Shown here piece after piece: positions 23,711 through 35,837 of a stretch of 64,000 nucleotides of DNA. The DNA is from Siphonodentalium dalli (taxonomy: Eukaryota > Mollusca > Scaphopoda > Gadilida > Siphonodentaliidae), in assembly GCA_032622095.1 (NCBI GenBank), contig CP136069.1, positions 167,826,394 to 167,890,393 of the forward strand, given 5' to 3'. Each line of letters starts with the position of its first letter. Within the stretch, counting starts at the first letter, position 1. Below the pieces are notes generated by a model that saw only the letters and a list, made by a program, of their open reading frames with translations, was not told the DNA's origin and did not search any database. A program made the position numbers and the translations under genes.

Positions 23711-24119
23711 AGGTGCTCGGTCCGATCGGGCGCTCCTAGATTGCTGTTTCTTTGGCCCCGCGTTTAGAGAGCGTTTGGTTCGAATCCGGGGCCGTCCATC
23801 GGGGCTCGGAGTGATTGGATGTCGATGTTTGGGGTTTTGCGATCTCTATTGTTTGTGGGGCGGAGCTTGCCTGTCGGACGGGCGGTCTTGTGGGTGGGGT
23901 TGGGTGGCTCCAAGTCAGGTGGTAATAATAGCCACTTGATTTTGGAGTTATTCATCTTTGACTGCGGGGCCGTCCGTTTGGCAGTGGAGTCGTGGGCTTT
24001 GGGCGTCGATGTCTGGTCGTCCTGGGCTTTGATGTGTGGATTCCTCGGCTCGAATCGGATATTTTTTGCCTCCGGGACCGCTATAGTGGGTTGGGGGCGT
24101 CTGGTCGGTTTGAGTACCT
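23711..24119. mobile_element. TTAA-flanked MITE, family B copy 2
   Basis: The ends AGGTGCTCGGTCCGATCGGG and (inverted) AGGTACTCAAACCGACCAGA lie between TTAA at 23707-23710 and 24120-24123. It aligns at both ends and in parts of the G/T-rich interior with 8397-8857. The long open frames on both strands result from skewed composition. Confidence 0.87.
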
Positions 24120-24123
24120 TTAA

Positions 24124-24522
24124 GGAATATTGTCCATATACAGGTGTGAGAAATAAATAGATATAGTGTCAACCATTTGATTGCACATAATTATGCCTAA
24201 GGGTGCGTTCATGCGCGGTATGGTCTTGCGGGAGTTTTGTCGTGGAGAACGGTATGGTGTCGGGATTGGGGCGGGGGCATGCACATGGGATCCATCTGTA
24301 TCGTGGCTAACTGCGTGTGAGGTGTGATCTCGGTGGTTCGGCCTGTGGTGGTGCTGCCGGAATTTGCCTGTAAATAGCGTACAATTATCTCGCAAGAATA
24401 AATCATGCATGTGTTTGAGGGCAGGTTCCGGTAGCGCCGTTGCAAGTGGAGCTATGTTATTATTGTTATTGTATTGATTATACCTTTATTGTTTTTAGTA
24501 TATACAATCATTTATTGCAGGA
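24124..24522. other. intergenic, G/T-rich
   Basis: 24190-24460 has the same G/T skew as family B interiors but no terminal repeats. The frames here overlap on the minus strand without homology. Confidence 0.4.
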
Positions 24523-24714
24523 ATGGTCTATCTCTTCCATGCCACAAATACAACAACAATTTTTTTAAATAAAAAATCCGTAATTTAGGATTCTAACAAG
24601 ATAGAGTTATCCTTCGTACTACACTCTTCGAGTACTCCGAACATTTTCGCCCGAATTTCTGTTCTAAAACTGTCTCACAGATGTAATAAGAAACACCGCG
24701 AAGAGATAGACCAT
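24523..24714. mobile_element. 192-bp MITE with 15-bp perfect inverted ends
   Basis: ATGGTCTATCTCTTC at the left is perfectly inverted at the right (24700-24714). Its interior (AACAAGATAGAG..., TCCGAACATTTTCGC, TCTGTTCTAAAA) aligns with 57460-57545, so this is a dispersed family. I do not see a clear target duplication. Confidence 0.65.
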
Positions 24715-25381
24715 CTTTAATTCTTCAAACCAGGTAAAGATCGTCCTGTCAGAGAATGGTCATGTCGGTGTTCCGATCTGACAACACTGGAATTAGCATT
24801 ATATATATACATGAATTATGGTATAATCTTTCTTCGGATTTATATTCATTCTGCGTGTTTTGGCGATATTCTATATATGGGTCATTGACATGGCGGTGCT
24901 GTGGCAGGACACACGTTTACCTTGATTTACACGTTTATAGTTGGAATACTGGAATATACCATTCGTTTGATAAATTTTAACCCATTACGAAAATAAATAG
25001 TAATCAAATGAATCTCAAAATTCATAATAAATAAATAACAAAAGAAACTTAACAATGTGATAAGGATATACTTCCCCACACATGTCATTATAGTAAATAA
25101 CTATACATTATAAACATATATATGAGCGGACAATATTACATAGACACCAGTAATGTAGCCAAAATCCAAAATATTTGATTTATTTTAATACAATGGACCA
25201 AACGAATGCAACGCTTTCCCACCAATATATTTCTAAATTCTAATTATGTTTATCCAGAATGTATTTGATATTGAATATCCAAACCACCTATGTCTAATTA
25301 TGCTCGAACGCCTCTCCATAATAATAGAATGTCACCAATTGGGCTTTAGTAATAACTCAAAAAAGGAAAACAATAAATATC
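24715..25381. other. intergenic, possible LINE 5' region
   Basis: AT-rich with no recognisable coding sequence. The second LINE begins at or somewhat before 25382. Confidence 0.4.
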
Positions 25382-26325
25382 GTGATCGGTGAAATAAATC
25401 TTGGTGAACTCCAGGCTGGTAAAAAATATGACTTCACAAACAGATATGGGAGAGATGACTGTGATGAAAAAATCGGCCCATACGAACTCATGAATCACTC
25501 TTGTGATTATTATGCACCCACTCAATTCCGTGCCAATATAAAACAATCAAAGAAAGGCACCTCATTATTAGGTCTTAACTGCCGAAGTCTAAATGAGAAC
25601 TGGGATTCATTCAAAGAGTTATTATGTAATATCCAAAACAACGAAAATATCTTCGACGTCATAGCCCTATCTGAAATATTCCGGATCAAGGAAACATATA
25701 TATTACCCGGGTGTCAACCTTTCGAATACGCAACGCGTCCAGATAACGACGATGGTAGAGGTGGGGTTGAATTATTTATAAAAAATGGCATAACATTTAG
25801 AAATAGACCTGACTTATCTATATTTATACCACACGTCGCAGAAACGCTATTTGTTGAAATTAATCCTAACAAAAAAAACTCATATGTGGTAGGAGTAATA
25901 TACAGACCTAACAGCCCCAAGAGCAGATATCGATGAATTCATGACTTATATAGATGCCATAATGGCCAAACTCAATGAATCGCACACTAAAGCATCTTTG
26001 ATTGGGGACTTCAACATTGACCTACTAAACTCTGATAATCATACGAAAACCGGCGATTTTATAGATAACATATTTGAGCGGGGTTACCTCGCTGTGATTA
26101 CAAAACCTACTCGGGTCACGGACTACTCAGCAACATTAATTGACCATATCCATACGAACTCGAAGTGGAAATATGACTGCGGAATTATATTATCAGATGT
26201 CTCTGATTATTTTGCAACGTACTACATTGAAATTGAATTACATCAAAATTATATTAACTCAGCACAACAATCCCTAGAACCCATTCGAATAATTAATGAA
26301 AAAATAGAAATTCATTTAAAGAAAT
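25382..26325 (+). pseudogene. LINE endonuclease domain, broken
   Basis: Shows LLGLNCRSLNENW (N-terminal strand), ALSEIF, GRGGVELFIKN, VIYRPN, then after a frame change GDFNIDLLNS, TRVTDYSATLIDHI and LSDVSD. The usual SDH at the end is SDY here, so a catalytic His is missing. One frame change near 25920 splits it. Confidence 0.85.
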
Positions 26326-26494
26326 CGTAGGCAGTCTATCGTTTGACTCAGTTTTCGGCTGCAATTCAGCAGAACAAGCGTATGAAAAATTTATAGAATA
26401 GTATATATCAGCGTATGAGCAAGCCTTCCCTCTCAGATACACCGAACAAAGGAAAAAATATATCAAAAGAGAACCTTGGATTACAAACGGCTTA

Positions 26495-28640
26495 TTGCAA
26501 TCATCATTGAATAAAAGTAAGCTATTCACTAAAAAAATAGCACAGCCATCGACAATCAATATAGATAAATATAAAGCATATTGTAAAATATTCAACCAAC
26601 TGAAGAGGAAGAGCAAGAACCAGTACTATAACTCAATTCTCGAAGAAAATAGAAATAACATGAGACGAACATGGACCATATTAAAAGATGCTCTTAAATT
26701 ATCAACATGTTCACATAGTCTTCCAAAAAATATATAATTTAGAAACAGAACAATTTCAGATCCGGCAACTATTGCGCAATCATTTAACGAATATTTCGCA
26801 ACAATAGGTCAGAATACAGCTAATAAAGTAGAGAAAATTCAGGATATACAACCTCTTCATTATATGTCTGAATAAAACAAACCAAAAGAACTTCTTTCTC
26901 TCAGAAACATCATTGTCGGAGATTGTAGATACATGCACCAAAATGTCCAATAAAAGCTGTGTAGACTTTTTTAATATATCAACGAAACTAATGAAAAGTA
27001 CTATAAATGAAACAGCAAACGCGCTTTCGTACATAATAAATTTATCTTTCAAACAAGGCGTCGTTCCTAAAAAAAATGAAAATCTCCAGAGTAGTACCAA
27101 TATACAAAAATAGTGCCCGTGAAAATATTGAAAATTATAGACCAATCAGTATTCTTCCCGCTTTCTCTAAAATTATGGAAAAACTTATGCATAAACACGT
27201 GCTATTGGGCATATCGTTGACGTATATGAGAAAAAGTAGCGGTCCTAAAATTTAACCTTGAGACAATGCTCGCCATGTTTCGGAGGCATAAAATATATAA
27301 CATTGCTGATGTGCCGAACCTCATATATACATACTTATGCATAAACGTTTAAACTCGTTCTTAAAAAATTTTGATATCCTCCACGAAAACCTATTTGGAT
27401 TTAGAGCAAACCACTCAACCACCCACCCATTACTTCATTTATTACATCATATTGCCGAAAATAACGACAAAAAGACACGAGACTCTACATTAGCAATCTT
27501 TATTGACCTTTCAAAGGCGTTTGACACAATCAGTCATGAAATACTCCTACAAAAGCTTGACCATTATGGTATCAGGCGCATAACCAAGAAATGGTTCACG
27601 AGTTACTTAGAGGGTAGACAGCAATATGTTGAAATCGAACATGAAAAATCAAATATGCTCAATATTAGCTGTGGGGTGCCTCAAGGCTATATTTTAGGAC
27701 CGCTACTTTTTCTCATATACGTCAATGATATGGCCAATAGCACGTGTTTGAACATACTTTCATTTGCAGACGACACAACCCTCCATATTTCTGGAAATGA
27801 CCACCGCCAAATTGAAAAACAAGTTAATTCAGAATTGAAAAAAGTTCACAATTGGTTCTGTAGCAAAAAATTGGTTATTAATATAACAAAAAGTAAGTAC
27901 ATGTTACTACATCCAACTAATAATGACTTTAACTGGAATATTCTTAAAATAAAACTGAACAATTAACGAGCCATTAACACGAATTGGAAACGTTAGACCA
28001 GAACAATGTATGAAATTCCTCGGAATTAATATTGATGAAAATCTCACCTTCAAATATCAATGGTAAAAACACGGATATCCAATGCAATGTACTGCAACAA
28101 TAAGGTTAAGCGTATACTTCCCAAAAACTGTTTGAAAACTTTATACTTTTCTCTAATGCACAGTCATCTCATATATGGGTTGCCAATTTGGGGTCATGCT
28201 GACACTGGAAATACTCTCTTCAAACAACAGAAAAAAGCCATCCGTATCATGGCAAACAGAACGTATAGAAGCCACACAGAGCCAATATTTCGCAAAGAAA
28301 ACATTCTAAAATTTTATGACATGTATCGGTTACAATCGGCCACTTTTGTATTTGATTGGACAAAATGAAACCTTCCGAAATCATTTGATAATTCGTTTGA
28401 ATATACAACTGCTAATACTCGACAAGCTGGCAATTTGAAAGCATTAACCCCGAGAACGACATTTACTTCTATACTACCCAAACACGCGTTTCCGTGCATA
28501 TGGAACTTATTGGATAAAAATCTGAAAAATATCAGATTTCGAAATAGATTTAAAAAAGAATTGAAAAATAAATATTTATTGCAATATGCAACAAAAGTTA
28601 AATGCAACAACTCATTTTGTCAAGACTGTAAAGTGGCTTA
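26495..28640 (+). pseudogene. LINE reverse transcriptase domain, broken
   Basis: Pieces read NYRPISILPAFS (about 27135), LFGFRANHSTTHP (27390), IFIDLSKAFDTISHEILLQKL (27500), SCGVPQGYILGPLLFLIYVND (27668) and the catalytic FADD at 27763-27774, then the C-terminal SLMHSHLIYGLPIWG and a final FCQDCK tail at 28618-28635. Several frame changes before 27330 and a stop at 27964 break it. Confidence 0.9.
27197..27332. mobile_element. 136-bp insertion with 14-bp target duplication inside the LINE
   Basis: ACTTATGCATAAAC occurs on both sides (27183-27196, 27333-27346). Removing one copy and the insert restores a continuous reverse transcriptase reading at MEKLMHKR. The insert has no A-tail; it carries GTATATGAG and CTCATATATAC near its ends, perhaps residual inverted repeats. 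Its nature is unknown. Confidence 0.8.
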
Positions 28641-29065
28641 ATATAGCATTGACACCTAATCCACCCATCATTGTAGTAACTTTAATGCAGTCTGGTATGT
28701 TCACCTTAACATTTTGGCGGGACGAAACGATAAACTGCTTCCTACGTATCGATATATGAATTCCTCGATAACCTGAAACAAATACCTATTTCAGCAACAA
28801 CGATCATTCAATGCATTTGATAATCGGAAGCCATTATTTTCTTAACCAATGAAGAATTAAAACAGCCCCGGCCATACCCCATCATTAGTGACAGATTTAG
28901 TATAAGCCCATGGAAACAACCAATACATATGTATTAACACATACATGAAGATGCATCCCATAAGTGGTTTGGATACCTTGTTTGTCTATTATGAACTACA
29001 TTCTATCATTTTCATTTTTTTTATCATTTCACTTCATTAGTTGCCACTTCATGTGTGTATACGTA

Positions 29066-29106
29066 GGGGCGACAGGAAGACGGCCCATCTGGGCCATGTC
29101 GCTCCT
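29066..29106 (+). other. LINE 3' untranslated hairpin
   Basis: GGCGAC pairs with GTCGC(T) and GGCCCA with TGGGCC, with the unpaired AGGAAGAC kept exactly as in the first LINE. The paired bases differ between the two elements while pairing is kept. Confidence 0.78.
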
Positions 29107-29175
29107 GTATTATATAATTTTTGTTTGTTTATTATCACCATTGTCATAAGCTTGTAAATATTATACAAATAAACA

Positions 29176-29200
29176 ATCATCATCATCATCATCATCATCA
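29176..29200 (+). repeat. CAT microsatellite, LINE 3' tail
   Basis: About eight CAT units immediately after AATAAACAA at the end of the second LINE. Confidence 0.85.
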
Positions 29201-29409
29201 CAGCAACATTCAGGAAGGCTGTCTGCGGCCATCTATTTCATCGACAATAGTTCAAATTCGATAGATCCAATCTAGAGATGATCATGGCATCATCATGCAT
29301 GTGATTTTTAAGAATCATGCGCCAACAACTGAGGGGTGTAGGCGTTGAAGATAGATTGAAATGTGAAACCCAAGACAGGCATTTTTTTTTAAACGAATTA
29401 CGGAAAAAG

Positions 29410-29715
29410 TCGACACCTCCCAATTAATCTCACCCAAATCATGCATATAACTTTTGGGAACGATGGGATAAAAGCGGCAGACGACTGTAGTGTGTGCCAA
29501 AGGATTTAGTTGCGCTAAGTGAAACCCCCAAATTGGCTGCTGGCTTTTCAACTGAATTCGGACAAATGCGAGAAAACGAATATAGATGAAATAACACATA
29601 TGGATATTTAATTTGGGACCTATAGAATGAAAGATTTTGGTTCTAGAGAGCGCGAAAGGACTCAATGATGCAAAAAGCCAAATCAAAGATGGCTGGCGGC
29701 GTCATGTTTTTAACA
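29410..29715 (+). repeat. degenerate copies of the 164-bp satellite
   Basis: Two diverged units: CAAAGGATTTAGTTGCGCTAAG...TTGGCTGCTGGC and AAAGGACTCAATGATGCAAAA...AAAGATGGCTGGCGGC, the same order of words as in the 1.3-3.0 kb array. Confidence 0.65.
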
Positions 29716-29762
29716 AAAATTAAATATAACTTGGAAATTTCGGTCTGATTCAATGGGCGTGC

Positions 29763-30175
29763 AGTTGATTCAAGATTCAAGATTCAATATAGTTTATTTT
29801 ATACAAACAGGACTACAAAAGTTCATCTTGCCAAGACAGGGCCCTTATGGCAATATAAACAGGTAGCGTTTTATCAACGTATATGCTTATGTACAAGATG
29901 TGCAGTTCAATTAATACAGGGCAGGATGGGGTGGGATTGGCGTGTGAGTGGAAAGGGAGGGGACAACAGAGTATATAGTCATTTCTCACATGTTTCAACG
30001 GAGTAAAACAATGTTTATTTATTTCCAAGTCTTCTGCTGTGACCTGTTTCGCCGACATGGGCCCATAATCCACAATGGCCTCTGGCATCCAGCATATATC
30101 ACGGGGCATGTCAGTTGGATGTGTGATATGTGATATCAATCTCAGTCTACCATCAATATATACTTGGAAGGGAAA
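29763..30175 (-). mobile_element. 3' fragment of another LINE, minus strand
   Basis: Read on the minus strand it ends in ATAAACTATATTGAATCTTG with repeated GAATCTT units, a common 3' tail of CR1-type elements. The open frame over 29813-30139 starts at a TTG and shows no known domain. The element is 5'-truncated; the boundary near 30175 is approximate. Confidence 0.55.
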
Positions 30176-32680
30176 AGGTGCTTTTGTGATGTACGTTGAT
30201 AATTTGCAATATTTTCTTGGAGAGTTGAGAAAATAAATATTCGATTGGTTTTAATACAAATTTCAAGCTTCAAATTAAATCAAGCATGACAGAGAATAAT
30301 TATTGAGATATTCCAACAGTTAGATACCCCACCCCATCGTAGACCGTCTATCCACGTCCCTGTCGTCTCACGTCCCTTCAGTCAGACATTACCTTCCACG
30401 TCAACTGGGGCGTGTGAAGATTACCATACGTTGGAACTTTCCTTAATGTCCGCTTGGTTTGGAAACCTTCCAGGCAACTGACATGAATTTCACTCCAAAA
30501 TTTGGACCGAAAATGGGACTGGTTGGTTTTTTGTTCTAAAACCAACAAATTGCGCACAAAACAGGTTGTTATTTCAAACTATCAGAACAATTTCAACCAC
30601 ACATTGATGTGGAGTTTCCAAATGATGTTGTGTAAAGCATGAACTTGGAAATCGCCCCATATGCTGTCCGTATACCCCTACCACACGTCGCCACGTCCCG
30701 CGACAACTCTGAGACCATACACATTTTTTTCAAATAGACCCTACAGTGTCCCATGCGATATAAGTACGCACACCCTAAATCCCTGTCGCCACATCCTTGT
30801 GACCAGCCTTGACAACAACAACAACACCCCTATGACCAGTCATGATAACATAAACATGAAATTTTCAAACCGACCTGACAGTGTTGCAAGCAACACAGGT
30901 ACGTACAACCAACTCCTACCTGTACCTGAATTTCGAACTTCAATCCAGATAGAAATTCGCCCAGATGACCAGTAGTCCTTGAGCCAGGACCGAGAATAGT
31001 ACCATTTAGGTGGGCAAATTATATCACCATTTTTCTCAAAGCTTAAAATCTGAAATTTATCTGAGTGCTGGGGCGCACTGTGGCAGTGTAACTTATTGTG
31101 CAAAATTTGTGTTTCCATGGCAACGAAGGGTGTTTTTGGCCAATATAAAAAATATGCTTTTAATGGTCTACTACTAGAACGTTTAATACAGTAACTCCAT
31201 CTTTACATTAATATGGGATGACACCATTGGTGGGCTTTCTTTTGACATGGGGGATTTCACCTCTAGAGGTCAAGGTCGATCTTACACAAAGGTCAAGGTC
31301 ATTCACCAAAATATAAGCTTTTTTAAATCGGGTCATACATTTTCTACCCACTGATTTTATATATCAGCTTTGCATATGTTATCTTTGCTCCTTGATAATC
31401 TTTAGCGTATCTGCTACGTGGAGAACATCGTTATTGTTGAAACAGACATGTCATTCATGAGATATAATAGGCCTTTAAACTTGGTGACCATTTTCTAAAA
31501 TGGGTGAAAATCTATTATTTCCCAATATATCATGCTTCTAGTCCAGGCGCTTGGTGCATGGAAATGTAAGAATTGCACGAATATTGATAAAAACATGAAA
31601 TTTCCAACATATGTTCCTTGGACCTTACTGATCATTTTCAGAACCCATCGATATTTGGCCCTGCTTAGCAACGGTTGCTAGGCAACTACCCGAAACTATA
31701 AACATGCTCATATAATAATGTATTACAGTATTTCATTCAACTTTAGTTGTTCTGAATTGCATATGTCAGGTCTATCTGTGACATAAGATGAACTACACAG
31801 ACTTGTGACCTTGTTTCCTATCATAATGTCCATGACAACCGTTGTTATGCAGCTACACAGACAGTGAATATTTATAACTCCGCCAATGGTACCCCGAGTC
31901 CCCACACCAAACTTGGTTTAAATCGGTCCAGACAAAGAAAGCTATGGTATCTAATTTATAAAAAATGTTTCAACAATACACACGACTAGAAAATGGACTA
32001 GAAAATCTTTGCTGCTTTGTACAGCTGAGTATATCGCTTTGCAGATGGTCTGAGGTCATAATAAATGTTATAGGTTTAATAGAGATGCCAAGGTTCACCA
32101 TATACAAAGCCAGTGATTAGTTGACAGCTCTGCTATATCATTGATACTAATAGGCGAGGTGTCTTATCGTGATGGCTGTGTTGTTGGTAGAATTTGATAC
32201 ATTCTCATTGTAAACTCAAATTGGTTCGATTAACCCAAGTTTTCCATGTCCGGGTCACCTTTCACATTTAATCCAAGGCTGCGCTGGTGCAGCATTACAT
32301 ATCCTGTGCCAGTGACTTCTCTTATATCTCCGAGTGACCCATGAAATCCAATAATTTGTGTTAAGTACATCTGTCTATAGTAGTACATAACACTATACTA
32401 TAATTCAACATCAACACTCTAATTTATGATTCATATCATAGTAATTTACTATCGCCAAGGGATGGGTTAAACATCTGCCAATCATGATCGGCTTCTCCTT
32501 TTCTGTTGCTGATATATTGTTACTGGTGGATGTACATGTATACAGGAAGTAGATGTCATGGCTGGGGGTTATGAGTATACAGCGAGTGGCGGAATTATCG
32601 TGATTGATGTGTATATGCAAGTCTGGAATGTACACATGATCATGTGGAGGGGTATTGGTATATACATTCAATGGTAAGGT
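30176..32680. other. long intergenic stretch
   Basis: No gene is recognised. 31110-31690 contains two RFX-like X-box palindromes (TTTCCATGGCAAC near 31111, GGTTGCTAGGCAAC near 31673) and two AGGTCAAGGTC nuclear-receptor-type half-site pairs (near 31266 and 31289); such words are also frequent in molluscan repeats. Parts of 30540-30720 resemble 57800-57930, an undefined dispersed repeat. Confidence 0.45.
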
Positions 32681-32683
32681 GTA

Positions 32684-32704
32684 TATATATATATATATAT
32701 ATAT
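32684..32704. repeat. TA microsatellite
   Basis: About ten TA units. Just beyond (32715-32800) ACATTAGGG occurs three times and once inverted. Confidence 0.85.
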
Positions 32705-33050
32705 TTCGCGGAAGCCACATTAGGGAGACATTTGTGTATAAATAACCCACATTAGGGCGACTTTTACATTAGGGCGACTTTTTGTGTGTCCCCCTAATGT
32801 TTAGCGTGTTTTGTTAGTGAATTTAACATTCAACTTTATATATTTTTCCTATTATTCACCAACTGTCCAGGGGGGGGGGGGCGGAAAAAAATGCGGGACA
32901 CAACGTACCGGGGGGTGGGGGATACCTAGGCGTCAAAAATGTACACGTAAATTTTTTTCTTATTCATTTAGGGGGGGGGTTGTCGGAAAACATTTGCATG
33001 TAATTTTATTTCCAAATATGTATTTTCAGACTCACAACTTCAATTTTCTC

Positions 33051-33380
33051 TCATTTTATAGAATATGGATTAACCTTAATATCGAAATCATATATACATG
33101 AGTAGTACAATCCACCTAAAACAATTTTGGATAACCACTGTCTTGGTTTACATGTGATATTGACCCCATTAACCCTCTTAATAATACCGACTATGTCAGT
33201 GTCTACCAGTCGAATGCAGAATTCTACACTGCGATCGCTTATCTGGCAAATTTTTACTGCAGAACTATCCCATGTATTAAACAATTTCTCCTCCATTGGT
33301 ATCAGAAAACAGTTATATGCTGGTATCTCACTCATCTCATTTGCATCTTTTTCAAAGTCGAGGTAATGACTAGTTGTCAT
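33051..33380 (-). CDS. unrecognised 109-residue frame
   Basis: A complete ATG-to-stop frame of 109 residues with ordinary amino-acid composition, neither repeat-derived nor low complexity. It has no signal peptide or membrane span; four Cys are scattered. I recognise no family. It could be a small single-exon gene, a terminal exon or chance. The plus-strand frame over the same bases is its shadow. Confidence 0.3.
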   Translation of the reverse strand: MTTSHYLDFEKDANEMSEIPAYNCFLIPMEEKLFNTWDSSAVKICQISDRSVEFCIRLVDTDIVGIIKRVNGVNITCKPRQWLSKIVLGGLYYSCIYDFDIKVNPYSIK

Positions 33381-34039
33381 TTTTTAAAGTGCATACAAGG
33401 CGTTGCGATCACCAATATACATGTTTGTACATGTCATGACATCACGAGGTACAAATCTGCGTTCTACTGGTAGACAATGACAATTTTAGTCATAATAATC
33501 TAAACTAAGTTACCAAGCACCTTCTCGTGAATTGTATGCTCCGGTGGTTTTTTTCGGTTTCCGGTCAAACCGAGTTGTTGTCCGGCTGGGGTAGATTTGA
33601 TTTTTCTGGGGGGGGGGGCAAATGGTCAGTGGAAAAAACTGCAGTCCCCGGTCCGGTCCCCCTGAACTGTCGATGTGTTTGGCTCGGAATGAATATTTTA
33701 ATAGATATTATGCAATTAAATTATGGGTATGGTATATCTGACAGTGTTACAGACCGACATTAGGGGGACCTGGTTTTATTGTGATAAATACTGTTAATTT
33801 GGGAATATGTTTGCATGACGAAGACTGATTATGGGTTATATCTTATAATTAAAACCGCTTACTCAATATCAAGCCTTAATATTCAAATTCCTGAGATATA
33901 TTTCGATTTACGTATTTTGTGGTGATATTTTCTATGACACAAGAGACATAGAATTACATCTGAATACACCATGCATTAAGTAGACATCCACATTGGTCAG
34001 TTACTAATGAGGTTGGATATATGGGTAATTTGGCCCGGA
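33381..34039. other. intergenic with G-runs
   Basis: Contains a run of ten G at about 33608 and another ACATTAGGGGGAC word at 33757. Nothing else is seen. Confidence 0.45.
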
Positions 34040-35160
34040 AAATATTATTAGATAGGTCCCATTGACATCAGATGTCCTAAATGGGCACTAACAATGCATT
34101 TAACTAACTAATTGATTATAGACCAAAAATGGTTGCAATCTGGTCGGTGTAAGTTTAAACACGGGGATGACCCATATGGTGTGGTATAGATGCCGTTGAC
34201 CTCAGACGACTTTAAGGGTCAAATTTGAGCAATAAAGAGCGTTCTTTATAAGCTTAAAGTATTTATAGGAAAATTGGTACAGATGAACCACCCAACACGA
34301 TGGATGTCAAGCGATAGGCGTCTTCGACCGCAGATGACTTACATGGGTATATAATCAATAAAGAGCGTTTATTATCATTCCAGAAGATATGTGAGAAACT
34401 TGGTGACAAAAGTCGAATGACGCAGGGTATATCAAGGGATTGGTTTTGTTGACCTCAAATTATTTAAGATGCACTAATAATTAGAAATTAAAAGATAAAT
34501 GTAACTTTATCCGGATGCCGTTGATCTCAGACGATTTTAATGGGAAAATGTGAGCAATAAAGAGCGTTCGTTATACGCTCAAAGTATATGTAGGGAAATT
34601 GGTACAGATGAATCACCCGGCCAGGTGATTGTCACGCGATAGGCGTCTTTGACCTCATATGACTTACATGGGTATATAATCAATAACGAGCGTTTATTTT
34701 CATTCCAGAAGATAAGTGGGGAAAATTGTGACAAAAGTGGAATGACGCAGGGCATGTCAAGGGATTGGGTTTGTTGACCTCACATGATTTAAAGATGCAC
34801 TAATAATTAGCAATTAAAAGATAAATGTAACTCTATCCGGGTGCCGTTGATCTCAGACGAATTTAATGGGCAAATGTGAGCAATAAAGGCTTTCGTTATA
34901 GGCTCAAATTATATGAAGAAAAATTGGTACAGATGAATCACCCGACCAGGTGATTTCACGCGATAGGCGTCTTTGACCTCAGATGAGTTTCATTGGTATA
35001 CAATCAATAAAGAGCGTTTATTATTATTTCATGGAGATATGTGGGGAAATTGGTGCACAAAAGTGACATGACGCAGGGAATGTCACGGGATTGGTTTTGT
35101 TTACCTATAATGGTTTTAAAGAGGCACTAATAATTAGCAAGTAAAAGATAGTTCAACTTT
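34040..35160 (+). repeat. tandem array, about 325-bp units (three good, one degenerate)
   Basis: The segment from GCCGTTGA(C/T)CTCAGACGA to AGATAAATGTAACT starts near 34190, 34517 and 34844; an older unit precedes it. Each unit carries AATAAAGAGCGTT twice (for example 34231, 34357, 34556, 35006). No coding frame is conserved between units. Confidence 0.88.
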
Positions 35161-35489
35161 GGCCGCGAACAGCTGGGTTCTAGTTAAATTACAAGTACAG
35201 GGGAGGGCTAAATTCGAATTCGTTATGGTGATTGATACATGACGGTACACATGCGTGGTGGGCTACATACTGTGAGCGTATCCATCAAATTAGTCATGAA
35301 TGGGGTCGACCGATGCACGTCATAGACGGTTACGCATTCCAAAAAACGGTTAGCCTACATTTCAGCTAGATTGGTTAAAACTTCAATGACTGTTCACTAT
35401 AGCAAGTCAACATGATTGGGAGATGGGTATTGTTAGGATGGATGCGCCACGGTACATTCGAGAAGCCAAGATGTGTCAACTAGCATAAA
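35161..35489. other. intergenic, nothing recognised
   Basis: No gene-like or repeat structure noticed. Confidence 0.45.
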
Positions 35490-35837
35490 TTACAAGGGAA
35501 AACAATACTGCATGATGTTCACAGAATGATTAATTTTACGACGATGACTATAGTAATACGGGAACCCCGGGGAGTCACTCAATTGTCTTGTCACAATAGC
35601 ACACATGGTGAAAAGGGTGCATGTAACATATACAACTGGAATATCAGATTTCCTCACAACCGAGCTGGAACCGTAGTTCCAGTTGACTGTAAACCTTTTT
35701 CCAACAGATGTCTTATTTCTGCATAGTTTGACATATACATGTCTCCACAACAATGATGGTGTTTTATACTGACCAACTGAATACATGCTAAACCCAATAA
35801 ATTGTGTAGGTCCAACGTTTTTCCCCACCTCTACCAT
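35490..35837 (-). CDS. unrecognised exon-like frame
   Basis: From the ATG at 35837 the minus strand reads an uninterrupted frame (MVEVGKNVGPTQFIGFSMYS and onward) with mixed composition to a stop at 35490. A possible acceptor (ending CTAG) lies 18 bases upstream of the ATG, in phase with it. I recognise no domain; it may be an internal exon of a host gene. Confidence 0.25.
   Translation of the reverse strand: MVEVGKNVGPTQFIGFSMYSVGQYKTPSLLWRHVYVKLCRNKTSVGKRFTVNWNYGSSSVVRKSDIPVVYVTCTLFTMCAIVTRQLSDSPGFPYYYSHRRKINHSVNIMQYCFPL

Larger units (their letters stand above)
25382..29200 (+). mobile_element. second decayed LINE of the same group
   Basis: Endonuclease (25382-26325), reverse transcriptase (26495-28640), 3' untranslated region with the conserved hairpin (29066-29106) and a CAT microsatellite tail (29176-29200). 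Domain order and motifs match the first LINE, but the two are far diverged in sequence. Multiple frameshifts and stops, plus an internal 136-bp insertion, make it inactive. Confidence 0.9.

Noticed and set aside
29813-30139. 108-residue minus-strand frame
   Set aside because: Its first codon is TTG, it has no domain, and it runs into the 3' tail of a LINE fragment.
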